Below are positions 8,859 to 17,890 of a stretch of DNA of 64,000 bases, one piece after another. Made by a program: the position numbers and the translations under genes. A model generated the notes under the pieces. The model saw only the letters and a program-made list of their open reading frames with translations, was not told the DNA's origin and made no database searches. Position 1 is the first letter of the stretch. Each line of letters begins with the position of its first letter. Where the stretch lies: contig JANOPA010000037.1 in the NCBI GenBank assembly GCA_031421635.1, positions 1-64,000 on the forward strand. Reading direction: 5' to 3'. This DNA is from JAPOKJ01 sp031421635. GTDB taxonomy: Bacteria; Pseudomonadota; Gammaproteobacteria; Burkholderiales; Burkholderiaceae_E.

Positions 8859-9407
8859 ATGAAAAAGAAATCCGTCGCCCTATCGACCCTCCCCAAAGCG
8901 GCAAGTACGACTGCCTCACCCGTCAGAAAAACAGTCACCAAAGCAACGCCGATTAAAGCCCGTACCAGTCCCTTTAAAGGCACGGCGAAGGCGGCACCAG
9001 CAAGCGGCGCCCAATTGCTAAAGGGCAAAAAGAATGCAACCTATCTAGCCGGCCTCAAGGTTCGAAGCGAAGTGTTAGGCAAAGCTTATGTTGAGCAAAG
9101 AATTGCCGAAGCTGACGTGTTTACGGCCGATTTACAGCATTTTGTGAACGAGCATGCCTGGGGCGCGGTTTGGACTCGGCCCGGCCTGTCCCGGAAAATC
9201 CGTAGTCTTCTGGTGCTTGCCATGACGACCGCCATGAACCGCCCGCACGAACTTGAAATTCATGTTCGCGGTGCTTTGAACAATGGCGTCACTATGGATG
9301 AAATGAAAGAGTTGTTTTTGCAAGCCGCCGTGTATGCCGGTGCGCCGGCCGCCCTGGATGGCTTCAGAGTGGCCAAGAAAGTCTTGAAAGAGCAGGGTAA
9401 GCTATAA
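8859..9407 (+). CDS. Carboxymuconolactone-decarboxylase-family protein with basic N-terminal extension
   Basis: The protein has 182 residues. Residues from about 62 on match the CMD fold: KVRSEVLGKAYVEQRIAEAD, the WTRPGLSRKIRSLLVLAMT helix, NRPHELEIHVRGALNNGVT and EMKELFLQAAVYAGAPAAL. PcaC-type enzymes (gamma-carboxymuconolactone decarboxylase) share these with related uncharacterised proteins. The single His after NRP and the lack of a CxxC motif separate it from AhpD-type peroxidases. Residues 1-55 are rich in Lys, Ala, Thr and Pro and look disordered, which is unusual for the family. No other protocatechuate-pathway gene is adjacent, so the role is open. ATG at 8859 is chosen over a TTG 15 bases upstream. 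Confidence 0.8.
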   Translation: MKKKSVALSTLPKAASTTASPVRKTVTKATPIKARTSPFKGTAKAAPASGAQLLKGKKNATYLAGLKVRSEVLGKAYVEQRIAEADVFTADLQHFVNEHAWGAVWTRPGLSRKIRSLLVLAMTTAMNRPHELEIHVRGALNNGVTMDEMKELFLQAAVYAGAPAALDGFRVAKKVLKEQGKL

Positions 9408-9420
9408 GCACACTATATTC

Positions 9421-9444
9421 GTTGAATCCTCACACGGGTTCAAC
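9421..9444. terminator. Hairpin in the gap between the CMD gene and the ABC gene
   Basis: GTTGAATCC (9421-9429) pairs with GGGTTCAAC (9436-9444) through 9 pairs, one of them G-U, around a 6-base loop. There is no T-run after it, so this is a stem-loop between two genes rather than a proven intrinsic terminator. Confidence 0.4.
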
Positions 9445-9480
9445 CACTAAGCTCTACCGCATCAACTTCTTGGATTAACC

Positions 9481-10920
9481 ATGGCCGCACTTCGGCACGC
9501 TCTCGCTAGCCAGATTGACTTCGCCCGCTTGCTCTGGTCTCGGCCAGGCATGATGATGTTTTTTCTATTGGTGATTGAGGCCCTCCTGTCCGCTACGACC
9601 ACCTACCTGCTCATCAAAACAGGGCGAAATGTCGCCAATGACGAGTTTCAAGTGATGGATTTAGTGTGGATCTTGATCGTGCAATCGACCGCCTACCTGG
9701 TCGGCGCCGTGAGTTGGGTGTTTGGTGAGCAGGCCGGTTTCGGCGCTTACGGGCGCTACATGCATCGTTTCGCCCATACCAATCGCGGGCGCAGCTTACT
9801 GCTTGGTGAGAGTGGTGCTCGAGAAGTGGTTGAGCCTTTCCTGACCGGTGAAACCTTTCATATCTTTTTTGAATTGGTGTATGAGCTGGAGTCCGTTCTA
9901 AGGCTTTTGCTCGCTGTGATTTTCAACGCCATCGTACTTGGGGTTGAGATTGACGGCTGGTTGTCCGTGTCTTACGTGGTGATTATTGCGATTTGTCTCG
10001 GCTTGCAATACGCATTGAGAAAGCCAGTCGGGAAGGCCTACCTGAATAATCAGAGGCGGACCAATCTCTTGACGGCACATAGTTACACTGCCTGGGACAA
10101 CATCTTCAGTGGCAACCGATATAACTACGGCGTTTGGAACAAGGTCTTCAAGGTTCGATTGCGAGTCGCCTTAAAAGCACAAATCCGCGCGATTGTTGCG
10201 CGTGAAGGATTAAGCTCAATTGGTGGTGTGATTAGTCTCGCGGTAGTGTTCGCCGTGACCGGCTGGGTGGCCTGGAACTCACGCGGTGCCAGCGCAACCA
10301 TGATTGCCTTGGCCGCCACCCTGCCGAGGCAAATCGAGTTGGCCCATAGCGTACAGCAACTGGCCGAGGGCTGGAATGATTTGGTGGCCTTATGGACACG
10401 CATTGGTGGCGCTGTTCAGAACTTCGCACCAAAGGACCCAGAGCGCTTTGAAGCCCGCACCAAGTTAGATGAGATTCGATTGCAGTGCTCCGAGATGGGG
10501 GAGTTGAGACCTGAGGACTTGCAACAGGCACTCGCAGGAGTGCGAGCTCATGGCAAGGGCAGGGTCCTGATTCGAGGCCCTAACGGAAGCGGAAAATCGT
10601 CCTTACTCGCACTGATGAAAGATCAGCTCGGTTCACGCGCTTACTATTGGCCAACGACGGATCGCCTCGCCTTTAGTTTCAATAAGCGTCAAAGCGAGGG
10701 AGGGGGGGAGGCAGGCTTTTCGGCCGGTCAGCGCCAGATTGCGACCCTGCAAGAGATTGTGGATCGGACGACCTTAGATTTTTATTTGCTTGATGAATGG
10801 GACGCCAATTTGGACGCGGAAAACCGCGCCATCGCCGAAGCGTTGGTCGAACAACTTGCGCAGCGGGCGAGGGTGGTTGAAGTCTCTCACCGGGACCCTT
10901 CAGTTGTAAAAAATCACTAA
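9481..10920 (+). CDS. ABC transporter with fused membrane and ATPase parts
   Basis: A 479-residue half-transporter. Hydrophobic spans lie near residues 25-45, 62-80, 138-156, 160-177 and 247-265, so the N-terminal 300 residues form a membrane domain. The ATPase part has Walker A GPNGSGKSS (366-374), a signature FSAGQ (413-417) in place of LSGGQ, Walker B FYLLDEWDANLD with its Glu, and the switch His in VSHRD (470). It is about 100 residues shorter than usual fused exporters; the helical region of the ATPase domain is compressed. Substrate and direction are not evident and no partner gene is adjacent. The start ATG has GGA 6 bases upstream. Confidence 0.82.
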   Translation: MAALRHALASQIDFARLLWSRPGMMMFFLLVIEALLSATTTYLLIKTGRNVANDEFQVMDLVWILIVQSTAYLVGAVSWVFGEQAGFGAYGRYMHRFAHTNRGRSLLLGESGAREVVEPFLTGETFHIFFELVYELESVLRLLLAVIFNAIVLGVEIDGWLSVSYVVIIAICLGLQYALRKPVGKAYLNNQRRTNLLTAHSYTAWDNIFSGNRYNYGVWNKVFKVRLRVALKAQIRAIVAREGLSSIGGVISLAVVFAVTGWVAWNSRGASATMIALAATLPRQIELAHSVQQLAEGWNDLVALWTRIGGAVQNFAPKDPERFEARTKLDEIRLQCSEMGELRPEDLQQALAGVRAHGKGRVLIRGPNGSGKSSLLALMKDQLGSRAYYWPTTDRLAFSFNKRQSEGGGEAGFSAGQRQIATLQEIVDRTTLDFYLLDEWDANLDAENRAIAEALVEQLAQRARVVEVSHRDPSVVKNH

Positions 10921-11062
10921 ATATACCGCCGATTAGTGAGCAAATGCCGCTGATCGGTCGCCTATGCCACTCCGCCCAAAAAGCCAAAGTCGAAATAATT
11001 CAGATCGTTAAACTCTCCAAGAGTACTTTGCGTTTCGAAGTGGATAGACCGGAACTTTTAAT

Positions 11063-12076
11063 ATGAAAAATTTTTCGCTAGTAGGTCGTGGGCTTGCCCT
11101 TGCAACCTTGGCAAGTGGTCTTGCTGGTGCACCAGTATCTGCCCAAACAGCCTGGGTACCCACTAAACCTGTAGAGCTCATTGTCCCCGCAGGCCCGGGC
11201 GGTGGTGCCGACCAGATGGCTCGATTCTTACAAGGGGTCATTACTAAGCACAAACTTATGGCCCAGCCACTGGTTGTGATCAACAAGGCTGGAGGCGCAG
11301 GTGCCGAAGGATTTCTGGATATTAAATCCTCTGCGTCTGATGGCCATAAATTAGTCATCACCCTATCCAACCTTTTTACGACCCCCTTGGCGACCGGAGT
11401 GCCGTTCAATTGGAAAGAAATCACGCCGGTAGCGATGTTGGCTTTGGACGAGTTCGTGCTGTGGGTGAATCAAGATAACCCGGCCAAGACCACCGAGGAA
11501 TTTCTGGCCCATTTGAAGGCTTCCGAGAACGGGAAAATCAAGCTTGGGGGTACAGGCGCCAAGCAAGAGGATCAAATTATTTCCGTCGCCATGGAAAAGG
11601 TTGCAGGGAAGAAGTTTACTTATGTTCCCTATAAAGGTGGCGGAGAAGTGGCCGTGCAATTGGTTGGCAAACATATTGATGCGACGGTCAACAACCCCTT
11701 GGAAGCCGTGTCCCATTGGCGCTCGGGCACCTTGCGTGCTTTGTGTGTGTTTGATTCGGCCTCGATGCCTTACGAAAAGAAAATCACTGCCAGTCATAGT
11801 TGGAAGGATGTTCCGTCTTGCCGAAGCAAAGGACTAGACGTTGAATACCTGATGCTTCGTGGCATTTTCATGGGACCGGCCGCGAAGCCGGGCCAGGTCG
11901 ATTACTTCGTCGACGTCTTCAAGAAAATAAGAGCTTTGCCAGAGTGGCGTGACTTTATGGAAACTGGCGCCTTTCGCAATACTTTTTTGACTGGCGATCA
12001 GTTTAAAGACTGGTTGCGCAAAGCAGAGATTGAGCATGTACGTTTGATGGCGGAGTCGGGGTTTTTAGCTAAATAA
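11063..12076 (+). CDS. Bug/TctC-family periplasmic solute receptor
   Basis: A 337-residue receptor with a classical Sec leader ending APVSAQ (residues 1-28). The mature start WVPTKPVELIVPAGPGGGAD is followed by VINKAGGAGAEGFLDIKSSA and a central VPYKGGGEVAVQLVGKHIDA segment, all typical of the TctC fold. It is distant from the receptor at 7718: it lacks the usual ENKPGAGG form and has extra residues near SWKDVPSCRSKGLD. Ligand unknown. It stands alone, without membrane transporter genes. Confidence 0.88.
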   Translation: MKNFSLVGRGLALATLASGLAGAPVSAQTAWVPTKPVELIVPAGPGGGADQMARFLQGVITKHKLMAQPLVVINKAGGAGAEGFLDIKSSASDGHKLVITLSNLFTTPLATGVPFNWKEITPVAMLALDEFVLWVNQDNPAKTTEEFLAHLKASENGKIKLGGTGAKQEDQIISVAMEKVAGKKFTYVPYKGGGEVAVQLVGKHIDATVNNPLEAVSHWRSGTLRALCVFDSASMPYEKKITASHSWKDVPSCRSKGLDVEYLMLRGIFMGPAAKPGQVDYFVDVFKKIRALPEWRDFMETGAFRNTFLTGDQFKDWLRKAEIEHVRLMAESGFLAK

Positions 12077-12263
12077 TCAAAGTTTTGACATCAGACTGGT
12101 GCATATTACCAAGCAATTTTCAATAAATCACCACGTAGTAGGGGGTTTACTCAAACTAAACCGGTGCATTTGGCGTAAGCTGCCTCCATATTCTAGCGAG
12201 TACTTATAACGTAAATCGTACCGGCCCGGTTTGACCGTTCGACTGCCTCAGTTTGGAAAAACA

Positions 12264-14552
12264 ATGTGCAAAGCCGTCGAGTCAGCCGTATCCATGGCGC
12301 TGAAATCAGCAACGACCATGGAACGTGGGCAAAGTCTAAATTTAACTATCCTCCCTGAAACCCAGGTGGTAGCCGTCGGATGCTCGGCAGGGGGTCTTGA
12401 TGCCTTAAAAAAGTTCTTTTCTCAAGTTCCGGTCGATAGTGGATTGGCCTTTGTCGTGATTCAGCACCTAGCACCAGATCGCGCGAGCGCCTTGCCTGAA
12501 ATATTGCAGCGCTCGACGAACATGAGAGTTGTCGAAGTGAGCGACGGTCAACGCGAGTGTTGCGGACCGCGTGGCCCCTCCCGAAACACTGCCTTCGCTA
12601 ATCCTCAAGTATCTCAGTAAATTGCGGCCAGGCGGGCGACCCCAAACATTGGATGAGCCTTTAGCTGAAAGCGACCTCGACGAGATCATCGTCATTTTGC
12701 GCAAACAAAGTGGTACCGATTTTTCACTTTACAAATCCAGTACTTTGATCGGTCGCATGGCCCGTCGGATTGCACTCCATCAACTTGAAGGACTTTCCGC
12801 TTATGTTCAATACTTGGGCGAAAATTCCCACGAAATAGATCTGCTTCATAAGGAACTTCTGATTGGCGTGACGTATTTCTTTCGGGACATTGATGTTTGG
12901 ACCTACCTACGCGAAGAAGCGATTCCCTCTCTGCTCCAAAGCAGGAGGGGTAGTAGAACACTCCGGGCCTGGCTTCCGGAGTGCTCAACGGGAGAGGAGG
13001 CTTATTCTTTAGCATTTGCTTCCTGGAAGCTCAGTTGGCGTTGCCGCTTGAAGAGCCGCTTGAACTCAGAATATATGCGACGGACCTTGATTCCGATGCC
13101 ATTAGCAAGGCGCGTACTGGTTTCTACCCACGGTAGTATCCGCCCCCAGGTCCGTCCCGAGCTAATTCAGCGCTATTTTGTGCAAGAAACCGCCGGTTAC
13201 AGGCTTAAAAAAGAAGTCCGCGAAATGGTGATCTTCGCTAAGCACAATATCATCACTGATGCACCTTTTACGAAGCTCGATATTTTATGCTGCCGCAACC
13301 TCTTAATCTATTTTCGCGCTGAACTTCAGAAAAAACTGATTCCCTTGTTCCACTTCGCGCTCAATCTCGATGGCTTATTGTTGCTTGGTAAAGCGAACTC
13401 CGTGGGGCTTTTTGCAGAGCTGTTCACTCCTCTCGAAAATAAAAATATTCTTTTCCGTCGTCTTGAACGACAGTTTCAAGGCCCCTCAGTGGACTTCCCG
13501 AGTAGAACCCGATGGGTTGGACGCTCGGAGGTGAATCAGTGACATTTATGCCTGCCGAAAATATTGGCCGACTGACTGATCAAATGATTCAGCAGAACTT
13601 TAGCCCCGCGGCGCTTTTGGTCAACGGCGAAGGCGATATTCTTTATTCGAGTGGCCGGACTGGCCGATACCTTGAGCCCGCCGCTGGCAAAGTCAACGTT
13701 AACCTCTACGCCATGTCACGACCTGGGTTGCGCGAGGCGATCATTGGAGTCGTGCAAAGGGCGCTCCAGGAATGAGTTCCGATACGCCTGAATGGCCTGC
13801 AAGTGGACACCAATGGCGGCATCCAAATCGTCGATGTTTTGGTGCAAGCCATCGATACGCCTGGGTCGCTCCGAGGCAAGGTACTCGTGGTTTTCAAGGA
13901 CGTTGCAGTCACTGAGATCAAGTCAAGATCGCGCGCGGCAAAAGGGTCTGAGCAATTGAATGTGCTTACGCTCGACCTGCGAGAGGCTCGTGAGTCGCTT
14001 CGCAGCATGCACGTGGAAATGCAGTCTTCACTCGAAGAGCTGCAATCGAGCAATGAAGAGCTGCAGTCTACAAATGAAGAGCTGACCTCGTCGAAAGAGG
14101 AAATGCAATCGCTCAATGAGGAGTTGCAAACGGTGAACGCCGAGCTTCAATCCAAGGTCGAAGACTTGACCGGACTGAAAAATGACCTATCAAATTTGCT
14201 CAACAACACAGAAATAGCTGTAGTTTTTCTCGATGCGAAATTGGAATTGAGGCGCTATAGCGCTCACGCTACAGATTTGTTCAGACTGATACCCAGCGAC
14301 ATTGGTCGACCGCTCTCTGATGTGGTTACAGATCTAGATTATCCGTTTCTTGGCGAAAATGCCAAGGAGGTGTTGCGAACCTTGAAGTTCCAGGAAATGC
14401 AGGTCGACACGTACGATGGGCGCTGGTATCGCGTGAGGGTGATGCCCTACCGAACGCAGGACCATAGTATCAGCGGAGTAGTGATTACTTTTACAAACAT
14501 AAGCGAGGTCAAGAAGTTGCAAAATGAATTAGAGAAGTGTTCCAAGAACTGA
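12264..14552 (+). pseudogene. CheB-CheR-PAS fusion, decayed (deletion, frameshifts, in-frame stop)
   Basis: Three frames together spell a CheB/CheR/coiled-coil/PAS hybrid. CheB starts well (VVAVGCSAGGLDALKKFF, VVIQHLAPDRASALPEILQR) but breaks near 12550, losing about 100 residues including the catalytic Asp. The frame resumes near 12573 with APPETLP and the CheR part (SGTDFSLYKSSTLIGR, ECSTGEEAYSLAF). Between about 13018 and 13138 the expected CheR text (ELRIYATDLDSDAISKARTG) is in another frame; a second shift restores the first. Another shift falls near 13500. A TGA at 13773-13775 interrupts the PAS linker just before VDTNGGIQIVDV. The rest is a heptad coiled coil (SLEELQSSNEELQSTNEEL) and a PAS domain. 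Intact relatives are chemotaxis-like methyltransferase/methylesterase sensors. Confidence 0.85.
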
Positions 14553-14605
14553 TGGTATGTAGGAAGTTTGTACGATGACGAAAAAGCACTTCAAGCGCAG
14601 ACACT

Positions 14606-15105
14606 TTGCGCCGACGCGCAGAAGCCCACAATACCCCGCGAAGGCAAGAAGCGCCAATCGGAGATGCCGACGCTTTGCGCTTGCTGCACGAATTGCAGGT
14701 GCATCAGATCGAGCTTGAGTTGCAAAACGACGCTTCTTCGAAGCAATCCGTTGACTTCGGAGAACTGATCAACGAGCGTCATTTTGGTAAGCATATTCTG
14801 GTCGTAGACGATCAGCCAATGCTTCTCGAAGTAACCACGAAATTGCTTGAGCAAGTCGGACTTCGGGTCAGCACCGCGGTGAATGGTGAGGAGGCGATTC
14901 GAATGGCTCGCGAGACGGAGTTTGCATTGATCATGATGGACGTGCAGATGCCCAAGATCGACGGCTTCGAGGCTACCCGGCAAATACGTCGCATGCCAGG
15001 CGGGGAAAAGCTACCCATCATTGGTGTTTCAAGAAGTGCGTTTATCGAGGATGAACGCCGAAGCTTGGCGGCAGGGATGAGCGCGTACGTTGCGAAGCCC
15101 TATAA
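14606..15105 (+). pseudogene. Hybrid sensor kinase remnant: N-terminal linker joined to a cut receiver domain
   Basis: The frame starts with the linker RLLHELQVHQIELELQND, typical of PAS-containing hybrid kinases that follow CheB/CheR fusions. It passes directly into a receiver domain: HILVVDDQPMLLEVTTKLLE, phosphoacceptor Asp in ALIMMDVQMPKIDG, and the conserved Lys in AYVAKPY. The PAS, dimerisation and ATPase domains expected between them are missing, so a large internal deletion is inferred. The transposon end at 15106 cuts the last receiver helix, and the final residues before the stop at 15142 are encoded by the transposon repeat. Confidence 0.75.
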
Positions 15106-15143
15106 GGGGTCGTCCCAGAAAACGGAATTTAAAGTACGCTAAG
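15106..15143 (+). repeat. Left terminal inverted repeat of the Tn3-family element
   Basis: 38 bp beginning GGGGTCGTCCCAGAAAACGG and ending TACGCTAAG. It matches the right repeat at 31 of 38 positions; five of the seven mismatches cluster at positions 7-11. The MFS stop codon (15139-15141) lies inside it, and it truncates the receiver domain to its left. Confidence 0.93.
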
Positions 15144-16341
15144 CCCTGGCTAACCGCATGATCGGCTGCCATGCCAAGCCGACGAGTGCGACCGCGCAGA
15201 ATGCTGCTCCGGCATAGAATGTGAATGATGCTCCAAGTCGATCCCATAGCAGCCCGGCCAACACGCTCGCTACCAGCATCGCCAGCCCACTGACCAAGTT
15301 GAAGAATCCATACGCCGTACCGCGCAGGTCGGCTGGTGCGGTGTCGGCGATCATCGTCGCCAGCAAGCCCTGCGTCATGCCCATGTGGACGCCCCAGAGG
15401 GCGACCCCGGCCAGCACGACGCCCCAATGATCGTTGCTGGCCAACACCAGATCAGCCGCGATCAAAACGATCAGACCAAGTGCCAGCAGTGTTTTGTGGC
15501 TCATGCGGTCAGAGAGCTTGCCGAACGGGTACGCAGACAGGGCATAGACCAAATTCATCGCGACCATCACCAATGGCACCAAGGCAACCGGCACGCCACC
15601 TTGCATGGCACGCAAAACCAGAAACGCTTCACTGAAGCGAGCCAGTGTGAACACAGCCCCAATACCCACTACCCACCAATACGAACCACTCAGGCGTTTC
15701 AAGCTCTCCCGCTGGATCGGATTGCTGCGTTTGGCCGTTTGCTGGGGTTCTGGCTCGCGCAAACCAAAAACCAGCAGCGCGACCGCCATCAACCCTGGAA
15801 TCACCGCTACCCAGAACACCGCCCGAAAATCATTGGCCCACAACAGCATTAAGCCGACCGCTAACAGTGGGCCAAGGAATGCTCCGATCGTATCCAGTGA
15901 CTGCCGCAGGCCGAATGCTGCACCGCGAATCTCCGCCGGTGCGATGTCGGCCACGAGCGCATCACGGGGCGCACCACGGATACCTTTACCTATCCGATCC
16001 AGAAATCGGGCTGTGAGCACGACGCCAATAACGGGCGCGATGGCAAACAGAGGCTTGGACAGTGCGCCCAAGGCATAGCCAAATACAGCCAAGCCTTTGC
16101 GCTTACCCAGATAATCACTAAGCGCGCCAGAGAACACCTTGACGATCAGCGCGGTGGATTCGGCCAGTCCCTCGATCAGCCCCACCATGAATACACTCGC
16201 GCCCAAGGTGCCAACCATGAACAGCGGCAGCAAACTGTGGATCATCTCGGAGGAAATATCCATCAGCATGCTGACGAAGCCGAGTATCCATACGCCGGAC
16301 GGAATTTGACTCAAGACGGAGCCATTGTTTTTTGTGGTCAT
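15139..16341 (-). CDS. MFS transporter (transposon passenger)
   Basis: A 400-residue, strongly hydrophobic protein with about 12 membrane spans. Family marks are the N-half loop ALSDYLGKRKGLAVFGYALG, RFLDRIGKGIRGAPRDALVA, and the C-half repeat FGKLSDRMSHKTLLALG, all major-facilitator motifs. The DRIGKGIRGAPRDAL stretch is typical of a drug/metabolite exporter group that often rides on transposons; the substrate cannot be read. The stop codon falls inside the left terminal repeat, so the gene fills the space between that repeat and a vestigial inner repeat. The ATG at 16341 has GGAAC upstream. The frame is undamaged, unlike tnpA. Confidence 0.87.
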   Translation of the reverse strand: MTTKNNGSVLSQIPSGVWILGFVSMLMDISSEMIHSLLPLFMVGTLGASVFMVGLIEGLAESTALIVKVFSGALSDYLGKRKGLAVFGYALGALSKPLFAIAPVIGVVLTARFLDRIGKGIRGAPRDALVADIAPAEIRGAAFGLRQSLDTIGAFLGPLLAVGLMLLWANDFRAVFWVAVIPGLMAVALLVFGLREPEPQQTAKRSNPIQRESLKRLSGSYWWVVGIGAVFTLARFSEAFLVLRAMQGGVPVALVPLVMVAMNLVYALSAYPFGKLSDRMSHKTLLALGLIVLIAADLVLASNDHWGVVLAGVALWGVHMGMTQGLLATMIADTAPADLRGTAYGFFNLVSGLAMLVASVLAGLLWDRLGASFTFYAGAAFCAVALVGLAWQPIMRLARA

Positions 16342-16450
16342 TTTTGTTGTTCCGTTTCACTCTGAGTTTCGATAGCTTCCCTGCTAACGTGCATCACGTG
16401 CCTCTTGTTTTTAAAACAAATCGGCATGCGTGCCGATGTGCACGAATCAA

Positions 16451-17044
16451 TCACGGGTCGTCGCAGAAAGCGAAATGTAAAGTACCTGAAACCTGTGCAG
16501 AGGCTGGCACCCATCGGTAGAGCGTCGGGATCGACACGCCGAGGTTTTTGGCGACGTCTCTAGGCGGAACGCCATTGGCTAGCAACTTCCTGGCAGAGAC
16601 AATCTTGCTTGCTGTCATTTTTGGTTTGCGCCCGCCCTTTCGTCCAAGCTCACGGGCGACAGCCAGCCCAGCTCGGGTGCGCTCGACAATGAGATCGCGC
16701 TCCATTTCTGCAAGGCTAGCCATGACATGGAAGAAGAACCGACCCGATGGCGTGCCGGTGTCAATAGCGTCGGTCAAGCTCTTGAACTGAACGGATTGTT
16801 TGTTCAGTGCGCCGACCAGATCGACCAGTTGCTTGACGCTGCGCCCCAAGCGATCCAGTTTCCAAACCACAAGCGTATCGCCTTCGCGCAGTATTTCCTG
16901 CGCCTTAGCTAGGCCGGGCCGGTCGGCGCGCGTTCCGCTCACCTTATCCTCAAAGACCTTCTTGCAACCCGCCTTAGTCAAGGCTTCGCGCTGCAACTCA
17001 AGGTTCTGATCTTGAGTCGAAACGCGCGCATAACCGATCAACAT
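16451..17044 (-). CDS. tnpR: Tn3-family serine resolvase
   Basis: A 197-residue serine recombinase that resolves transposition cointegrates. It begins MLIGYARVSTQDQNLELQRE with the catalytic Ser in ARVSTQDQN. Next come DKVSGTRADRPGL, LVVWKLDRLGRS with the active-site Arg/Asp cluster, and the long E helix region (MASLAEMERDLIVERTRAGL). The C-terminal HTH is NGVPPRDVAKNLGVSIPTLYRW. ATG at 17044 is chosen because it gives the standard family start; the frame is open further upstream into hepT without homology. The C-terminal tail is encoded by the vestigial inner repeat. It appears intact. Confidence 0.93.
   Translation of the reverse strand: MLIGYARVSTQDQNLELQREALTKAGCKKVFEDKVSGTRADRPGLAKAQEILREGDTLVVWKLDRLGRSVKQLVDLVGALNKQSVQFKSLTDAIDTGTPSGRFFFHVMASLAEMERDLIVERTRAGLAVARELGRKGGRKPKMTASKIVSARKLLANGVPPRDVAKNLGVSIPTLYRWVPASAQVSGTLHFAFCDDP
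16454..16491 (+). repeat. Vestigial inner Tn3 inverted repeat
   Basis: This 38-bp segment (GGGTCGTCGCAGAAAGCG followed by AAATGTAAAGTAC) matches the left terminal repeat at 29 of 38 positions in the same orientation. It lies at the 3' end of tnpR, whose last codons (LHFAFCDDP) are encoded by it. It looks like the older left end of a shorter transposon that later gained the MFS gene outside it. Confidence 0.75.
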
Positions 17045-17057
17045 GGCGGGCCATACG

Positions 17058-17444
17058 TCACGTTTTCGGCTCCTCATGGTTACCGTCTTTATCATCAGCA
17101 TCGCGGCGAACGGCGGGTAGTTGCTTGAGCAATTCCGGCAGCCATTCTTGGGCCGTCTGCCACACCAACTCAAGATTGACGTCGAAGTATCCATGGGCCA
17201 TGCGATTGCGCATACCGCGCATGTTGCGCCACGGTACATCGGGGTGCGACTGAGTGAAGGCAGCATAACCTTCCATCACTCTCGTGGCAGCCTCACCGAT
17301 GATGATGAGGCTCATGATGACGGCCTGTTGGGTGCGTTTGTCCGAAAGAAAATCAGCCTTAGCCAGGCCATCCACAAAGCTACACACGTCGGTCGCAGCC
17401 TGCTGTATGTGATCGATGTAATCAGGCAGCCGGTTCTCACTCAT
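17058..17444 (-). CDS. hepT: HepT-type HEPN toxin
   Basis: A 128-residue all-helical DUF86/HEPN protein. The RNase motif is seen in RGMRNRMAHGYFDVN (Arg, four residues, His, one residue, Tyr), with the conserved GEAATRV helix before it. In known systems HepT cuts or blocks RNA and is silenced when MntA adds AMP residues to the Tyr of this motif. Its start overlaps the mntA stop by 4 bp (ATGA), giving a coupled antitoxin-toxin operon inside the transposon, 13 bp before tnpR. The C-terminal tail is acidic (RRDADDKDGNHEEPKT). Confidence 0.88.
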   Translation of the reverse strand: MSENRLPDYIDHIQQAATDVCSFVDGLAKADFLSDKRTQQAVIMSLIIIGEAATRVMEGYAAFTQSHPDVPWRNMRGMRNRMAHGYFDVNLELVWQTAQEWLPELLKQLPAVRRDADDKDGNHEEPKT

Positions 17445-17731
17445 ACCGGTTGCGCCTCCGCAAGCACCTTTGCTCGAAACTTTAGTGGCAGATCGCCGGG
17501 TGTCAGCAAATCGACGTGAACGCCGAGCAGCGTTGCCAGGTCGTCTTGCAGGCCCCCTAAGTCCAATAACGTGGCACCCGGCAACACATCGACCAGGATG
17601 TCGAGGTCGCTGCCGTCTCGATCAGTGCCGTGCAGCACCGAACCGAAAACGCGCGGGTTGGCGGTGCGAAACCGATTCACCGCTTCGCGCACTGCACTTC
17701 GCTTGAGGTCGAGCGCAACGGACGGTCGCAT
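17441..17731 (-). CDS. mntA: MntA-type minimal nucleotidyltransferase antitoxin
   Basis: A 96-residue nucleotidyltransferase. The motif VFGSVLHGTDRDGSDLDILV has the family pattern Gly-Ser, spacer, Asp-x-Asp that binds metal and ATP. MNT partners neutralise HEPN toxins by AMPylating them. The ATG at 17731 has AGGA 5 bases upstream. It is first in the three-gene unit mntA-hepT-tnpR and faces tnpA across a 159-bp gap, so it and tnpA probably share divergent promoters. Confidence 0.88.
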   Translation of the reverse strand: MRPSVALDLKRSAVREAVNRFRTANPRVFGSVLHGTDRDGSDLDILVDVLPGATLLDLGGLQDDLATLLGVHVDLLTPGDLPLKFRAKVLAEAQPV

Positions 17732-17890
17732 GGGTATCCTTTCTTATCGAAACTCATTGCAATGGTAGGGGATCGAGAATAACACTTCAAGAACTATTTT
17801 CGAGAATCGTAAGGTCTTGATTCATTGTGCAGCATCTCTGACGAGGCTCCTCTTATCAAAACCCCTCGTTTTTAAGAAGTTGGAGACTGC
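17732..17890. promoter_or_regulatory. Divergent gap between mntA and tnpA, probable promoter region
   Basis: The gap separates the minus-strand mntA-hepT-tnpR unit from the plus-strand tnpA. In Tn3-family elements the resolution site and promoters usually lie next to tnpR/tnpA. The repeated word TTTCGAGAATCG/ATCGAGAATA (about 17773-17783 and 17798-17809) could be part of a protein-binding site. I could not delimit resolvase subsites. Confidence 0.3.

Noticed and set aside
17045..17266. N-terminal extension of the resolvase frame
   Set aside because: It lies over hepT in another frame; resolvases start MLIGYARVS.
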